DNA of 48,501 nt. Source: Nostoc sp. RI_552. GTDB taxonomy: Bacteria; Cyanobacteriota; Cyanobacteriia; Cyanobacteriales; Nostocaceae. Shown in pieces: positions 26,001-37,000 of the stretch (its first letter is position 1; every line of letters starts with the position of its first letter). The DNA lies in NCBI GenBank assembly GCA_016124525.1, contig WGNO01000075.1:1-48501 (forward strand), read 5' to 3'. Position numbers and translations under genes: made by a program. The notes below the pieces were generated by a model. It did no database searches, had not been told where the DNA came from, and saw only the letters and a program-made list of their open reading frames with translations.

Positions 26001-26147
26001 TTTTTAAACGCCAAATTAGTAGTAATTTAATACTAATATGAGTAATAAAGTAGTATTTATTTGCTCACATTTATGAGAAAAAATAGATGTCAAGACTATT
26101 TGCTAAACTCAACCCATTATTTATCTCTGCAATATAAATATTATAAC

Positions 26148-27482
26148 TTAAACATTCGTTAATTCTTCCTGAATTTTTAACTGACAAATACGAAAAATAT
26201 GCAGCATACAATTATTTACGAGTTCCTCCATGGTTTGGCGGCTAATACTAGGTTCAGAAAACACAAAATTCAACTGCATTTTCCCTCTAAAAGTCGCAAT
26301 ATGACTCGTTAACACACCTGCAAACAAAGACTGTGAACTAGCAAAACTAATTTCTTCTAATTCAAATTTTCCGTAATCTTCAGGTATATTGACTTTACCA
26401 ATATTAGATAGCAACACCGTACCAGCTAATTGCCAAGGGTAAGCCAAACAAAAATTGATCATGTGTTGGGCTACCAATATCATTTTAAATATATCCCCGC
26501 GCTGAATACTTCTATTAAGAGTTTGTTTTACTTCCCGCGCTAACTCCCAGAAACATTTGTTTGTATCGATGGTATGAAATCCAATGATAGATGAGACTAA
26601 CACACTCATGTGATGATCATTGATTTTAGGTTCTAAATATTTTCTCAAATCAATAGCTGATAGAGAAGTCATACAGATGCGTTTTCTATTACCCTTCTTG
26701 ATCTTGGTAGCTACTGCAAACATCATTGCAACGCATAAAGCACTATTTACTGTTGTTTTTTCCTGGCGACAACGATGAACTAACTTTTGGGTTATTTCTG
26801 GATCAAGCTGTCTATGAACAAGATAAGAACGACGCTTACTAATCGGTACATACTTTTCAAATGCTAATGTTTTCGGACGATGCCAAATTATTTGCAACAG
26901 TACTCGTAAAACAAACAGTGTACTGAGTATTTTACCTTTTAACCCTCTTGTCTGTGGGGGTAGTATTTCTTTTATAGGTGGAAGTGGAAACAAGTTAGCA
27001 ATTGGATTATTGAACTCAGCTGATACAATTTTTTGACAATAAGTCAAGATTTCTGACTGAAGTTTTATAGATGATAGCCCATCGCCAACTGCATGATGTC
27101 CTGTGATAATCAAGTAATTTATATAGCTGTCGCTCTGGAGATGAATCAGTACCGCTCTTAGCAAACATTTACTGCTATCAATTGCCTGATTCATCTCTTC
27201 GCGAACAACTTCTTGCCACTGTTGAGCATCAAATTTATTCACAACACTCAAAGGAATTTTTGTTGTTCCTTCTGTTTGAAAGTGCAGACGGTTTTTATAG
27301 TAAACAATCCGAGAATTAAGTCGAGGATGGCGGCGCTGAACCATATCTAGAGCCTGTCTGAGAATAGATGCAGTCAGGGGACCTTTGATGCGGCTAATAG
27401 TCACTATGTTCCAGGTATTAGCACAGCTATTTACTTTTTCCATTGCCTGCTCAAGATGTCCCAACTTTCTATTTTCAATCAT
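26148..27482 (-). CDS. PapA/condensation-like acyltransferase, copy 2
   Basis: A 444-residue member of the CoA/carrier-dependent acyltransferase (condensation-domain) superfamily, closest in layout to PapA5-type and alcohol acyltransferases. The HHxxxDG catalytic motif is H129-H130-A-V-G-D134-G135. The condensation-domain DFGWG motif is replaced by a looser VNIPEDYGKFELEEISF region. Such enzymes move an acyl chain from a carrier or CoA to a hydroxyl. It is paralogous to the gene just upstream: the first 140 residues align without gaps and share about half their residues. It is separated from that gene by 64 bases on the same strand. Confidence 0.85.
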   Translation of the reverse strand: MIENRKLGHLEQAMEKVNSCANTWNIVTISRIKGPLTASILRQALDMVQRRHPRLNSRIVYYKNRLHFQTEGTTKIPLSVVNKFDAQQWQEVVREEMNQAIDSSKCLLRAVLIHLQSDSYINYLIITGHHAVGDGLSSIKLQSEILTYCQKIVSAEFNNPIANLFPLPPIKEILPPQTRGLKGKILSTLFVLRVLLQIIWHRPKTLAFEKYVPISKRRSYLVHRQLDPEITQKLVHRCRQEKTTVNSALCVAMMFAVATKIKKGNRKRICMTSLSAIDLRKYLEPKINDHHMSVLVSSIIGFHTIDTNKCFWELAREVKQTLNRSIQRGDIFKMILVAQHMINFCLAYPWQLAGTVLLSNIGKVNIPEDYGKFELEEISFASSQSLFAGVLTSHIATFRGKMQLNFVFSEPSISRQTMEELVNNCMLHIFRICQLKIQEELTNV

Positions 27483-27546
27483 GTTTTTTATCTATAAGCT
27501 GTATATTTAATCTGTTTTTAATAGCTGTTTACTCTCTCGTCATTAA

Positions 27547-28896
27547 TCAGTTAATTATAGGTTGAACATTAGTGAAACTTTGTTCAAAATTTATGTTACA
27601 AATATCATAAATGTAGCAAATAAATTGATTGACAATATCTTCCATTTTTCCACGACTAATTGAAGGTTCAGAAAAGACAAAATTCAACAACATTTTTCCT
27701 CTAAAAGTTGCAGCATGAGTAATAAACATCCCTGCATATAAACCATGAGAACCAACAAAACTGATTTCTTCTAGTTCAAAATCACCATAAATTTTAGGGA
27801 CGTTAATTCTACCAGCATTAGATACAGATACCGTCGCCGCCACTTGTTGAGGGAAGGTTAAGGAAAAATTGATCAAATGCTTCGCAACTAAAATCATCTT
27901 CAAGGCATCATTACATTTTGTGCTAGCTTCAAACTTTTGTCTGACTTCCCGCGCTAATTCCCAGAAAGATTTATTGTGATGTATGGTATAAAATCCCATA
28001 ATAGATGAAGCTAATACAGCCATATGCTCATGACTAATTGTTGATGCTAGACGTTGCCGCAAATCAAGATAAGATAAGCAATTTACATTAATTCTTTTCC
28101 TATTGTTTTTAGTGATGTTGCTGGCAATAACCAGCATAATTGCCGCACATAAAGCACTATTGACAGTTATATCTGCTTGCCGACAACAATTCACTAACTG
28201 CTGGGTTACCTCTTTGTCAAGTTGCTTCTGTATAATATGACATTTACGATGGGAAATAGGTACATACTTTTCAAAACCTAATGTTTTGGGTCGATACCAA
28301 ATTTTTTGTCCCCCAAGTTTTAACAAAAAGATTGTGCTGCTGATTTTACCTATAAACTTCTTTGTCCATGTCGGTAGTAATTCCTCTACAGGTGGTAGCG
28401 GTAGTAAGCTAGCAACTGGGTTAATTAGGTTTCCAGAGATAATTTGCTGACAATAAGTCAAGATTTCTGAATGCAGTTGAATAGATGATAACCCATCTGC
28501 AATGGCATGGTGTCCTGTTGTAATGAGATAATGTTCATGGTTGTAACTTTCAATATGAACCAGTACAGCTCGCATCAGACATTTGCTGCTATCTATTGCT
28601 TGGTTCATCTCTTCGTCAACAACTTCTTGCCACTCCTCATGGTCAAATTTTTTTACAACCCGCAAAGGAATCTTTATTGTTCCTTCGGTTTGAAAGCGTA
28701 AACTATTTCTCAACCGAATAATTCGGGAATTTAGTCGGGGGTGTCGGAATTGAATTATATCCAGAGCCTGTCTGATAACTTCTGGGCTGAGAGGCCCTTT
28801 GATGCGGCTGATAGTCACTATGTTCCAGGTTTTAGCACAGCTATTTAACTTTTCCATAGTCTGCTCAAGGCATCCTAGTTTTCTATTATCAATCAT
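27547..28896 (-). CDS. PapA/condensation-like acyltransferase, copy 1
   Basis: A 449-residue paralogue of the next gene, with the motif H129-H130-A-I-A-D134-G135 at identical residue numbers. ATG at 28896 gives MIDNRKLGCLEQ, matching MIENRKLGHLEQ of the paralogue; a TTG four codons upstream (28908) is less likely. Conserved features shared by both are SRIKGPL, RHPRLNSRI, the HHxxxDG loop and SEPSISR near the C terminus. Likely role by family: ester formation with a PKS-bound or CoA-bound chain, as PapA5 does when it offloads mycocerosyl chains. It starts 46 bases downstream of the enoyl reductase stop. Confidence 0.85.
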   Translation of the reverse strand: MIDNRKLGCLEQTMEKLNSCAKTWNIVTISRIKGPLSPEVIRQALDIIQFRHPRLNSRIIRLRNSLRFQTEGTIKIPLRVVKKFDHEEWQEVVDEEMNQAIDSSKCLMRAVLVHIESYNHEHYLITTGHHAIADGLSSIQLHSEILTYCQQIISGNLINPVASLLPLPPVEELLPTWTKKFIGKISSTIFLLKLGGQKIWYRPKTLGFEKYVPISHRKCHIIQKQLDKEVTQQLVNCCRQADITVNSALCAAIMLVIASNITKNNRKRINVNCLSYLDLRQRLASTISHEHMAVLASSIMGFYTIHHNKSFWELAREVRQKFEASTKCNDALKMILVAKHLINFSLTFPQQVAATVSVSNAGRINVPKIYGDFELEEISFVGSHGLYAGMFITHAATFRGKMLLNFVFSEPSISRGKMEDIVNQFICYIYDICNINFEQSFTNVQPIIN

Positions 28897-28942
28897 GTTT
28901 GCTATCAATTCCTGATCTACATATCACCAATAGCCAAAATGT

Positions 28943-30613
28943 TTAAAGATTGCCAACAACAACTGGATGATATTGACTATAAGCATCAGGAATTTGCAAT
29001 CCTTGAATCTTTAAACTTTGTAATCGATAGAAAAATGCTGCTCCTGTCATTATATGATCAGCAACATCAGCAACTTTGCGATTATTTAAGTCTGCCAAGT
29101 AAGAACCTTGAATCCAATTATTAAAGCTGCCCATGGCTGGGCCGCACCAGATTTGATAATCAATTTCTCGCCCTTTTTCACCAGAGTTAGACCAACGAGA
29201 AGATAATCCCAAATACCAACGAAAAATCACAGCCATTTTCAGCTTAGGATTATTCATTGCTTTTTGCAATTTTTCGGGATTACGTTGAGATAAATATTTA
29301 ACTGTTTCTTGCCAAATTACATCTAAACTATTTCTGAAAATTTGCTTTTCTATTTTTTCTCTTTCCTCCAGGGGAATATGTTCAATTGAATCATAATTTT
29401 TGTATAACTCAAACAATTTTTGCGCTCGTAAAGGAAAGAGAGTTCCTCTTTTGAGTACTTGCAGTTTTACCCCCATTTCAAACATATCTGCTGCTGGAGC
29501 CATCATGACATCAGACATTTCTGCCTGAGCTAATAATTGTTTAGTATATTGAGAAGTTCCAGCTTCAATACACGATTGGTTAATAGAACCAGTAACAACA
29601 TAAGCAGCCCCCATCATAAAAGCAGCTAAGGCTGATTGGGGAGTAGCAATTCCTCCAGCTACGCCAATTCTAACAGGTCTGTCATAACCATATTGCCCTT
29701 GAATTTGATCTCTTAATTCTAAAATAGATGGTAACAGACAAACTAAAGGACGATTATCTGTGTGTCCACCAGAATCTGCTTCCACAGTGATATCATCAGC
29801 CATAGGAATTTTTGCCGCTAGATTTGCCTGTAATTCACTGATAAGACCTTGTTCTACTAATTTCTTGAGAATTTTGAAAGGAGCAGGTTGTAAAAATTTG
29901 GTGGCGACTTCTCGGCGAGAAATTTTGGCAATGACTTTATTTTTGATTTCGATTTGATTGGCTGCATTCAAACCTAACCCCGCAACCCGATAGTAGACGA
30001 TATTTTCAGTCAAGTCTAAAAAGGCTGATGCTTCTATGGTTCTGACTTGATATTTCAAATACAAATCAATCACACTGCGTTCTACAGCAGGTTCACTGGG
30101 GCTGTGGAGTAAGTTAAAAGCGTAAGGTCCTTGGGGTAGGGCTTGCTGAATAAGTTTGATAGCTGCTTCAACACGAGCAGGAGATAAACCTCCAGCACCA
30201 AATGAACTTAGAATTTTCTCTTTACCCAGAGCAATTACCAATTCTTCAGAAGCAATACCGTGAGCCATTGCACCGGTTGTATAGGCATATTTGACATTGT
30301 GGAAATCTAAAAAGTTCGGATCGCCTAATTGTTGCGGTTGTATAGATGGAACAGACATTAACAGTTCTGATTCTTCTATTCGGCTATTATGAGAATTAAG
30401 AATAGTACCTTCATTAGTTAGACCAATTTTATCTCCTATTTTGATAATGTAACAAGGTTTATTTAATTTCATTAGTCTAGTTTTTATGCCATTTCCATCA
30501 AAAGATATGCTATTTAAAGGACCTTGCCAATCTTGATTCTGGTTAACAAAGAACTTGCATACTTGTAATAGTGAATTGCTGGGCTTATGGTTGAGTAGAT
30601 TATTTTTGAACAT
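28943..30613 (-). CDS. PfaD-type enoyl reductase (FMN, nitronate monooxygenase-like barrel)
   Basis: A 556-residue protein of the PfaD family, the trans-acting enoyl reductase of PUFA synthases and HGL-type PKSs. After an 80-residue N-terminal region comes a TIM barrel: YTTGAMAHGIASEELV, FGAGGLSPARVEAAI, YAFNLLHSPSEPAVER, then the substrate region IPMADDITVEADSGGHTDNRPL, RIGVAGGIATPQSALAAFMMGAAYVVTG split over about 320-360, and MGVKLQVLKRGTLFP. It probably reduces enoyl intermediates while they sit on the PKS carrier domains. ATG at 30613 is preferred, but a TTG at 30634 cannot be excluded as neither has a strong Shine-Dalgarno. In the N. sp. PCC 7120 hgl cluster I believe the equivalent gene is called hglG. 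Confidence 0.9.
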   Translation of the reverse strand: MFKNNLLNHKPSNSLLQVCKFFVNQNQDWQGPLNSISFDGNGIKTRLMKLNKPCYIIKIGDKIGLTNEGTILNSHNSRIEESELLMSVPSIQPQQLGDPNFLDFHNVKYAYTTGAMAHGIASEELVIALGKEKILSSFGAGGLSPARVEAAIKLIQQALPQGPYAFNLLHSPSEPAVERSVIDLYLKYQVRTIEASAFLDLTENIVYYRVAGLGLNAANQIEIKNKVIAKISRREVATKFLQPAPFKILKKLVEQGLISELQANLAAKIPMADDITVEADSGGHTDNRPLVCLLPSILELRDQIQGQYGYDRPVRIGVAGGIATPQSALAAFMMGAAYVVTGSINQSCIEAGTSQYTKQLLAQAEMSDVMMAPAADMFEMGVKLQVLKRGTLFPLRAQKLFELYKNYDSIEHIPLEEREKIEKQIFRNSLDVIWQETVKYLSQRNPEKLQKAMNNPKLKMAVIFRWYLGLSSRWSNSGEKGREIDYQIWCGPAMGSFNNWIQGSYLADLNNRKVADVADHIMTGAAFFYRLQSLKIQGLQIPDAYSQYHPVVVGNL

Positions 30614-30664
30614 TATTTTTAGGGTTGAATTCAATGTTTTAAATGCAAATGGTCTCTGAGGTTT

Positions 30665-33600
30665 TTAAGGGTTTACTTCCTTAAGTAAGTTTTGGTACAA
30701 TTCTAGTTGTTGCTGTATTATGGCGCTGATTTGATGTAGGGATTGTTGTCTCAATTCTAATAAACTAGCGTGAGTTTCGGTCATCCTTACAAGGTTATGA
30801 CTGAGTTTTTGATATTGAGGATGACGTAGGTTAGGTAGTTGGTTTTTGCCAATATGTCTGTCAGTTATGCAGTCAGAATCTAAGATGCTTTGGCAATCTT
30901 CTTGGTCTGGTGATTGCCCTTCAGTAATATAGGTAGGGCGATCGCTTACTAAAAATGTAGAAGTTTTATTAGTTGTTTTGGAAATTAAGTTATTCATCAT
31001 ACCTTTGTTTCCAGTTGTAGTTAAATTTAAGTTAACCGCATATATCGGTTTGGCATATTCATTGGCTTCCAGTAATTCAGATTGGTGCTGTGTGGAAAAT
31101 TTGTTTGTGAATATTTCCTGTTGATTCTCTGTCAGAGATATGTGATTAGGTTTACGACTACCTAATGTGATTGTTTCTATTGCTAATTGATTTGGAATGA
31201 AATTTGGCGGACAGGGAGAATACAGTAACGACAAATCAATTTCCACTCGATGACTTAACAGCTTTGCTAAGGCTTTAATAATGGAAGTATGGTCATCTAC
31301 CCCTCTCCTATTAAGAGATATGGCAATGTGTTCTTTATCTTCAAGGATTTTACCAATCCATCGCGAACAGTTACCACCAACCCCTACTTCAATAAATATT
31401 CTAAAGCCATCATTGTAAACATTCTTAACCAGCTTAGGAAAATCCAGTTCTTGAGACAAAGCTTGAGCAATGTTGTGACCAATAGAACTACTATCCAGGG
31501 TAATAGGTTTATATTCTGCTGCCGAATAAAAAACAGTTTCTCGGATGTCTTGAACAGGTAAAGTATTGATTTTCACCAGTTCTTCATACTCAGAGCGCAT
31601 TGGATCACAATGAATTACATGGTTGATGGGGGTATGGTAAGCATGACAATTGAGAGATTCAATCACTCGCTGACAAGCTTGTGTATCACCAACAATCACA
31701 ATTTCTTCTGGCGTATTGATCAGAGTTATGTAAACGCGCTTTTCTTGTTTGAGAGCTTCTCTGACTTGCGATAGTGGACAAATAACAACATAGTTGCCCC
31801 AAAAGTTTTTGTCATCATGGTCTTGTGTTGGCAATCCCCAATACTCACGCACGGCGTTTTTAGGGCCAGACAATCTTGTTTTAAATAGAGGCGATGAATT
31901 TAAGCCTTCACTGCTTTGTTTAAAAGCAGTCCAAACACCCTGAGCAAACATCATACTAATTTCGCCCAGACTATACCCAAAAGCACACTTCGGTTTTACT
32001 TGAAAGTAATCTCTCAGAATTGCAGTCATGAATCCGGCAATGCCTACTTCAGCTTCGAGCATTGTTAATGGATCATTAATCAATTTGTATTCTAAAGCTT
32101 CAAGTTGTTTTGTGGATAATTTTTTTAAACTTCTGGGATAGAGAATTTTCTCGATCTTGGCAACACGGTTGTAAACACTCCTAATTGCCAAGTCATCGTA
32201 AATTTGAGGAAACACGCGGAAAAGATTTCGCGCTATGCCAATATGAGAATTGAAAGAACCGGGGTAAACGAAAGCGACTTGATGTTGTTTACCTAATGGT
32301 TTAGCTGTAAAATAGCTGCCTAGGGGAGTTTGCCAATCTTTGCCTGTTTCAAAGGCAATCTTAACACCCTCCATAGAGCGGTGAATTTCCCGCATCAATT
32401 CATCTTGATTACGTGCGAGAATGGACAATGTGTAAGTTGCCTGTTGATATTTTTGAAAAGTTTTAAAAGTTTGACTAGCAGCAGCAGCAAGAGAAGAGCA
32501 ATTAACGATAGTTTCTTGTAAAATATCAATCTGCTCTAATAAACTGGAATAATCATCACCTGCGATCGCAAACAAATAATAAGGAATTTCCTCTAAATAC
32601 CTGTGACTATGCTTTTCCTGGCCTAGTTCCTCTGACAAAATTAGATGTGCATAACTTCCATCTACCTCCATACCGTTAACAGCAGCTATTCGTTTAGTAA
32701 CTCCTTGTTCTAAAATCCAGGGTTTAGATTGCGCCGCCACATAAAAAGGACTATCTTGCCAAATCTCTGGCATTTTCGGACTAGACCATTGGGGAACTAC
32801 AGGAATATAGCGGCGATATAGACACAGTGCTGTTTTAATTAAACTCACCAGCCCAGAAACTGCATAGGTATGACCAAAATTAGCTTTAGCACTACCCAAC
32901 GCACAATTTAGATTTGCTTTATAAGTTCCATAAGCTTGGAGCAAACCTTGAATTTCTGACTCATCTTGTGATGGAATACCACTGCCAATTACTTCTAAAT
33001 AATTAACATCTGTGGGTTTGATGTTTGCTAACTGAAAAGCCCGTTCACAAACTTGCGTTATGGCTTTTGCATCTATAGCAGTGGGAATTGAGTGAATTTG
33101 AGATATGACATTTTCTACAAGACTGAGAGCGTCAATTACTGCATATATGCGGATATTATGTTGTATTGCCGTTTCGTGGAGCTTCAAGACGATGGCTGCT
33201 GCACCTTCACCTACCATCCAGCCATTAGCTTGTTCGTCATAACTGAGAGTATTCACCCCTGTATTAATTGCGGCTATTTGATTGCGGAGTAAAACACTTG
33301 CACTATCTCCAGCCAGATCCACCGCACCGACTAAAACAGCATCCACTTCTTTCATAGCCAGTAGCTTTTGTGCCAATTCCAAGGCTTTGAAAACCGAATT
33401 TTGTTCAGCAGTTAATGTTAATGCAGGTCCAGCAAAATTCCACATTTGAGAAACGTAATTAGCTAGTTCTTTTTCTATCTGTGGGTATTCTAATGATGTA
33501 TTTTCACTCAGAGTCAGTTCTGTGCTACTAACAATAACTACGCCAATTCTTGACCCTGGATGAAGACCAGCATCTTGTAAAGCATGATCCGCGACCTGAA

Positions 33601-33910
33601 GCATCAAAAGTTCTTGAGCATTAAATTTATCCACTTTTTCCGGTACAGTTTGCCATCTTAGCGCATCAATTTCAAAATCTTTAATATATGCTCCTAATGG
33701 TGGTTTACCACTGGTAAAACCATATTGTTTAAGTAGTTGTTCTTGCTTTTCTAATCCTTGCCAACGCTGTTCAGGTAGGGGAACAAAATGTTGAATTCCC
33801 TCATAAACACTTTGTTCAAAAATATCTAACCCTTGGCAGTTACCACCCAAATAACAATCCATGCCTACAATTGCTATTTTAGGTATTTTATTTTGTGTTA
33901 ATTCTTCCAT
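30665..33910 (-). CDS. PfaB/HglC-F-like protein: inactive ketosynthase plus acyltransferase
   Basis: A 1081-residue protein (residues below counted from the GTG at 33913). The ketosynthase-fold domain (about 10-430) lacks catalytic residues: the active-site cysteine position is Q171 (LTLTAEQNSVF), the first histidine is replaced by I309 (LEVIGSGIP), and only H348 (ANFGHTYAVSG) remains. Gln at this site is typical of chain-length factors and decarboxylating KSQ domains. The acyltransferase domain (about 545-900) has S648 in FGYSLGEIS, with Tyr in place of the usual His. The last 180 residues end in a helical segment. It likely partners the PKS below as a loading/extension subunit. ATG 33910 has AGGAG seven bases upstream, so it is preferred to the adjoining GTG. 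Confidence 0.88.
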   Translation of the reverse strand: MEELTQNKIPKIAIVGMDCYLGGNCQGLDIFEQSVYEGIQHFVPLPEQRWQGLEKQEQLLKQYGFTSGKPPLGAYIKDFEIDALRWQTVPEKVDKFNAQELLMLQVADHALQDAGLHPGSRIGVVIVSSTELTLSENTSLEYPQIEKELANYVSQMWNFAGPALTLTAEQNSVFKALELAQKLLAMKEVDAVLVGAVDLAGDSASVLLRNQIAAINTGVNTLSYDEQANGWMVGEGAAAIVLKLHETAIQHNIRIYAVIDALSLVENVISQIHSIPTAIDAKAITQVCERAFQLANIKPTDVNYLEVIGSGIPSQDESEIQGLLQAYGTYKANLNCALGSAKANFGHTYAVSGLVSLIKTALCLYRRYIPVVPQWSSPKMPEIWQDSPFYVAAQSKPWILEQGVTKRIAAVNGMEVDGSYAHLILSEELGQEKHSHRYLEEIPYYLFAIAGDDYSSLLEQIDILQETIVNCSSLAAAASQTFKTFQKYQQATYTLSILARNQDELMREIHRSMEGVKIAFETGKDWQTPLGSYFTAKPLGKQHQVAFVYPGSFNSHIGIARNLFRVFPQIYDDLAIRSVYNRVAKIEKILYPRSLKKLSTKQLEALEYKLINDPLTMLEAEVGIAGFMTAILRDYFQVKPKCAFGYSLGEISMMFAQGVWTAFKQSSEGLNSSPLFKTRLSGPKNAVREYWGLPTQDHDDKNFWGNYVVICPLSQVREALKQEKRVYITLINTPEEIVIVGDTQACQRVIESLNCHAYHTPINHVIHCDPMRSEYEELVKINTLPVQDIRETVFYSAAEYKPITLDSSSIGHNIAQALSQELDFPKLVKNVYNDGFRIFIEVGVGGNCSRWIGKILEDKEHIAISLNRRGVDDHTSIIKALAKLLSHRVEIDLSLLYSPCPPNFIPNQLAIETITLGSRKPNHISLTENQQEIFTNKFSTQHQSELLEANEYAKPIYAVNLNLTTTGNKGMMNNLISKTTNKTSTFLVSDRPTYITEGQSPDQEDCQSILDSDCITDRHIGKNQLPNLRHPQYQKLSHNLVRMTETHASLLELRQQSLHQISAIIQQQLELYQNLLKEVNP

Positions 33911-34057
33911 CACAGAACTCCTAAAACGTTGTGTAAAACTGCTGTATTCAATTTATTGATTCTATTTCCAGAAAAAGAACTGCGCCGAAATTTCTACTTA
34001 CTGTGTTTTTTTTGATTTTTCTCATATATTTCGGCGCATACTCCCATAAAATTGCTA

Positions 34058-37000
34058 TTAAACCTTTGCTAATTCCCGGGGTAAAACAATACCTTTAGCA
34101 CCCATCATCCGGGAATATATTTTTCCTTGGTCATCGTGTGCTGTGACATCAGCAACCACTGACGATTCTGTTTTTGATTTAACTTCACAAGAGATATAAA
34201 AGTCTTGACAAAATGGCATCTCAGCAAACTGCTCAAAATTATTGATTTCTGAAGGTAAACAACCTACTTGATGAAAATGTTGAGACCAAATCCACAGTGC
34301 ATGAATTTGAACATCAACAACATAAGGGTTGAATGTGTGGACTGGAAACTGTCCTTGTTTGATTTCGTCTAAGTGAGGCAACATACAATCTATAGTTATC
34401 TGTTCCGGGCTAATATTTAAAACACTTTTTACACCCTGGAAAGTAGAACCATGAAATAAACTTGATGCTCCATTTTGATAAAATGACGTGGTGATATCAG
34501 GTTTCGTTAGCTCTTGGTTAAATAACTCATAGGCAGGAGCTACTGGAATTTGCCGTTTCAATTTAATATTGGCACTAAAATGATAACGAATTTTACCAGA
34601 ATTGTTACTCCAGACTTTAGCCTTAAATTCGATTTCATTGTTATCAGATTTAGCAACTTCTACTAAATCTAAACTGTACTCATGAGGTCGATTGTCATCA
34701 AAGACAATTCCCTTCAAAACTTTGAAATTTTGGCAACTAAAGAATTTGTAACCTGGATAAAGTTGTTCACAGGTATGAGCAATCCATGAAAAGGCACAAG
34801 TAGCAGGTAAAACTGGTTTACCGGCAATCACATGGTCATATAAAAATGGGTTTGCAGCTAATGTTAATCGCCTCTGCATACGAAAGCTTTTTAATTGTGG
34901 GTTTAATACTTCTGGAATGTAGACAAGAGGACTACCAATCACCACTTGTGTACTGTCCTGATTTTTTGGTTGCAATTCCCTTACTAACATCTGCGTCCCA
35001 ATTTCCAGGGAGATTGTCTCAATATTGCGTTCAGCAAAAGCTTTTTTTAATGCTGGAGATACCATCCCACTATCCCAAGGTCCCCAGTTAATTGCTACCA
35101 CGTGACAATGGGGATGGTTAAGTTTGAAAAGATGGGCTGATTTATTGAGAATTTCATTAGCGATCGCATAATCTGACTGTCCCACATTGCCATAAAAGCC
35201 AACCACTGAGGAAAATAAAACTAAATATTGTAGTTGACTAGGAGGGACACACCGCAGCAAATGTTCCAAACCTTGAACTTTAGCAGCATAAACGGTTTCA
35301 AAATCTTGTAGTGATTTTCTCTCAATGGCCTTATCAGCTAAATTACCCGCTCCATGAATAATTCCTGTCACTGCACCTAAACGGTCAATTGCACCAGCAA
35401 CTCGTTCACAAAGGGCCATGGCATCAGTGACATCAACACTCAAATATTCAGCTTGTCCACCAACTTCCTCAATGGCTTTTAAGGTGGCGGCTATTTCTCG
35501 CCTAGAAACAATAGTTTGAAACTTTTTATGCACCATTGCAGGTGTAGGTTTATCGCCTTGGGCTAGAAAATCCTCCATAATCTGCTTTTTCAATTCTCCT
35601 TCGCCAAGGTAACCTTCTGACCATACAGGTTCTGGTTCAGCAGCAGAACGACCCAGAAGAATAAATTTGCATTGATAACGCCGTGCAAGTTCAATAACAC
35701 ATTGAGCCGTTATCCCCTTTGCTCCACCACTAACCAGAAATACTTGAGATTGAGGATTAGGAATTGAAAGCTCAAAACCAGAATCTAATTCTGGTTGACA
35801 AACTAAGGTTGTCCGTCCTTGTGAACTATATCCCACCTCCACAACCAATCTATTAAAGTCGTAAAGTTCAGCCAAAATATGCTCTACTGATGTATCAGCA
35901 TCTAAATCAGGACTGATATCTAAGGCTCGGCAAAATACAGGTTCCCATTCTTGATTGACACTTTTGGTGAGTCCAAACAATCCACCACTAATTGCGCCAA
36001 AGTGAGTTGTTTGTCCTAGTCCAAAATTGCCATCCAAACGCGCAACAGTCAAGAAACAACTGCGCCCCTCATTAGCTGCTTGATTCAATGACTCCTTCAG
36101 GTGTTTAGCAATGAGAAACACATGACGCACCAGATATTTTTCTGTCTCCAAATAGCAGATCTGAGCACTTGCATCTTGAACACTGGAGGGATTGAGATGA
36201 ATAAACGCGGCAACTTTACCATATTTAGCAGCGATTCCTGCTAATTGTTGTTGCAAATGCTCCTCGCTCCAATCTTCCAAGACTACGCGATTAATTTGTT
36301 GAGGTAAAGGTGATTGTTTACCAATTAAACTTTGAGGGAAACTTAAAACAACAATTTTCCAACCACGCTTACTTAAAGCTTCAACTAATTTTGTCGTAGT
36401 CAGAGAACCATCATCAGTGACCAAAGCAATATGCTGTGCAGGTAATGTAAACTCTAAAATGTCTGGTTCAGGAAGAAATTTCAGTTTAGCAGGACTGCGG
36501 CGAATTAATGATTGGGGGTGATTGCTCTCAATGTCTGATTGCTGATTTTGTTGTGCCTCTATAGATTTTTTTTCTACTCCTTTCACCTTCTGTTCTATGT
36601 AGTCCACTATTTCTTGCAAGGTACGTAATGGAGCCAGTTCCTCTGGATTAGGCTGGGGTAAATCTGGGTATAGCTCTAGCAATGCGCCCAAAATCTCCAC
36701 ACGTTTAATGGAATCAATCCCCAAATCTGCTTCAATATCCATGGACATTTCTAACATTTCGCTAGGGTAGCCTGTTTTATCACTAACGATATTGAGTAGC
36801 GTATTCCTAAGATTCTCTGGAATTGGGGAGGGTAATGTTACTGTCTCTGCTTTTGGCTCTTCTAATACCTCATTGATGGTTGCAGGCGCTACTGAGTTTG
36901 TTGGTACTAAAGTGTTGATATATTCAACTATTTCTTGCAGGGTACGTAATGGAGCCAGTTCCTCTGGATTAGGCTGGGGTAAATCTGGGTATAGCTCTAG

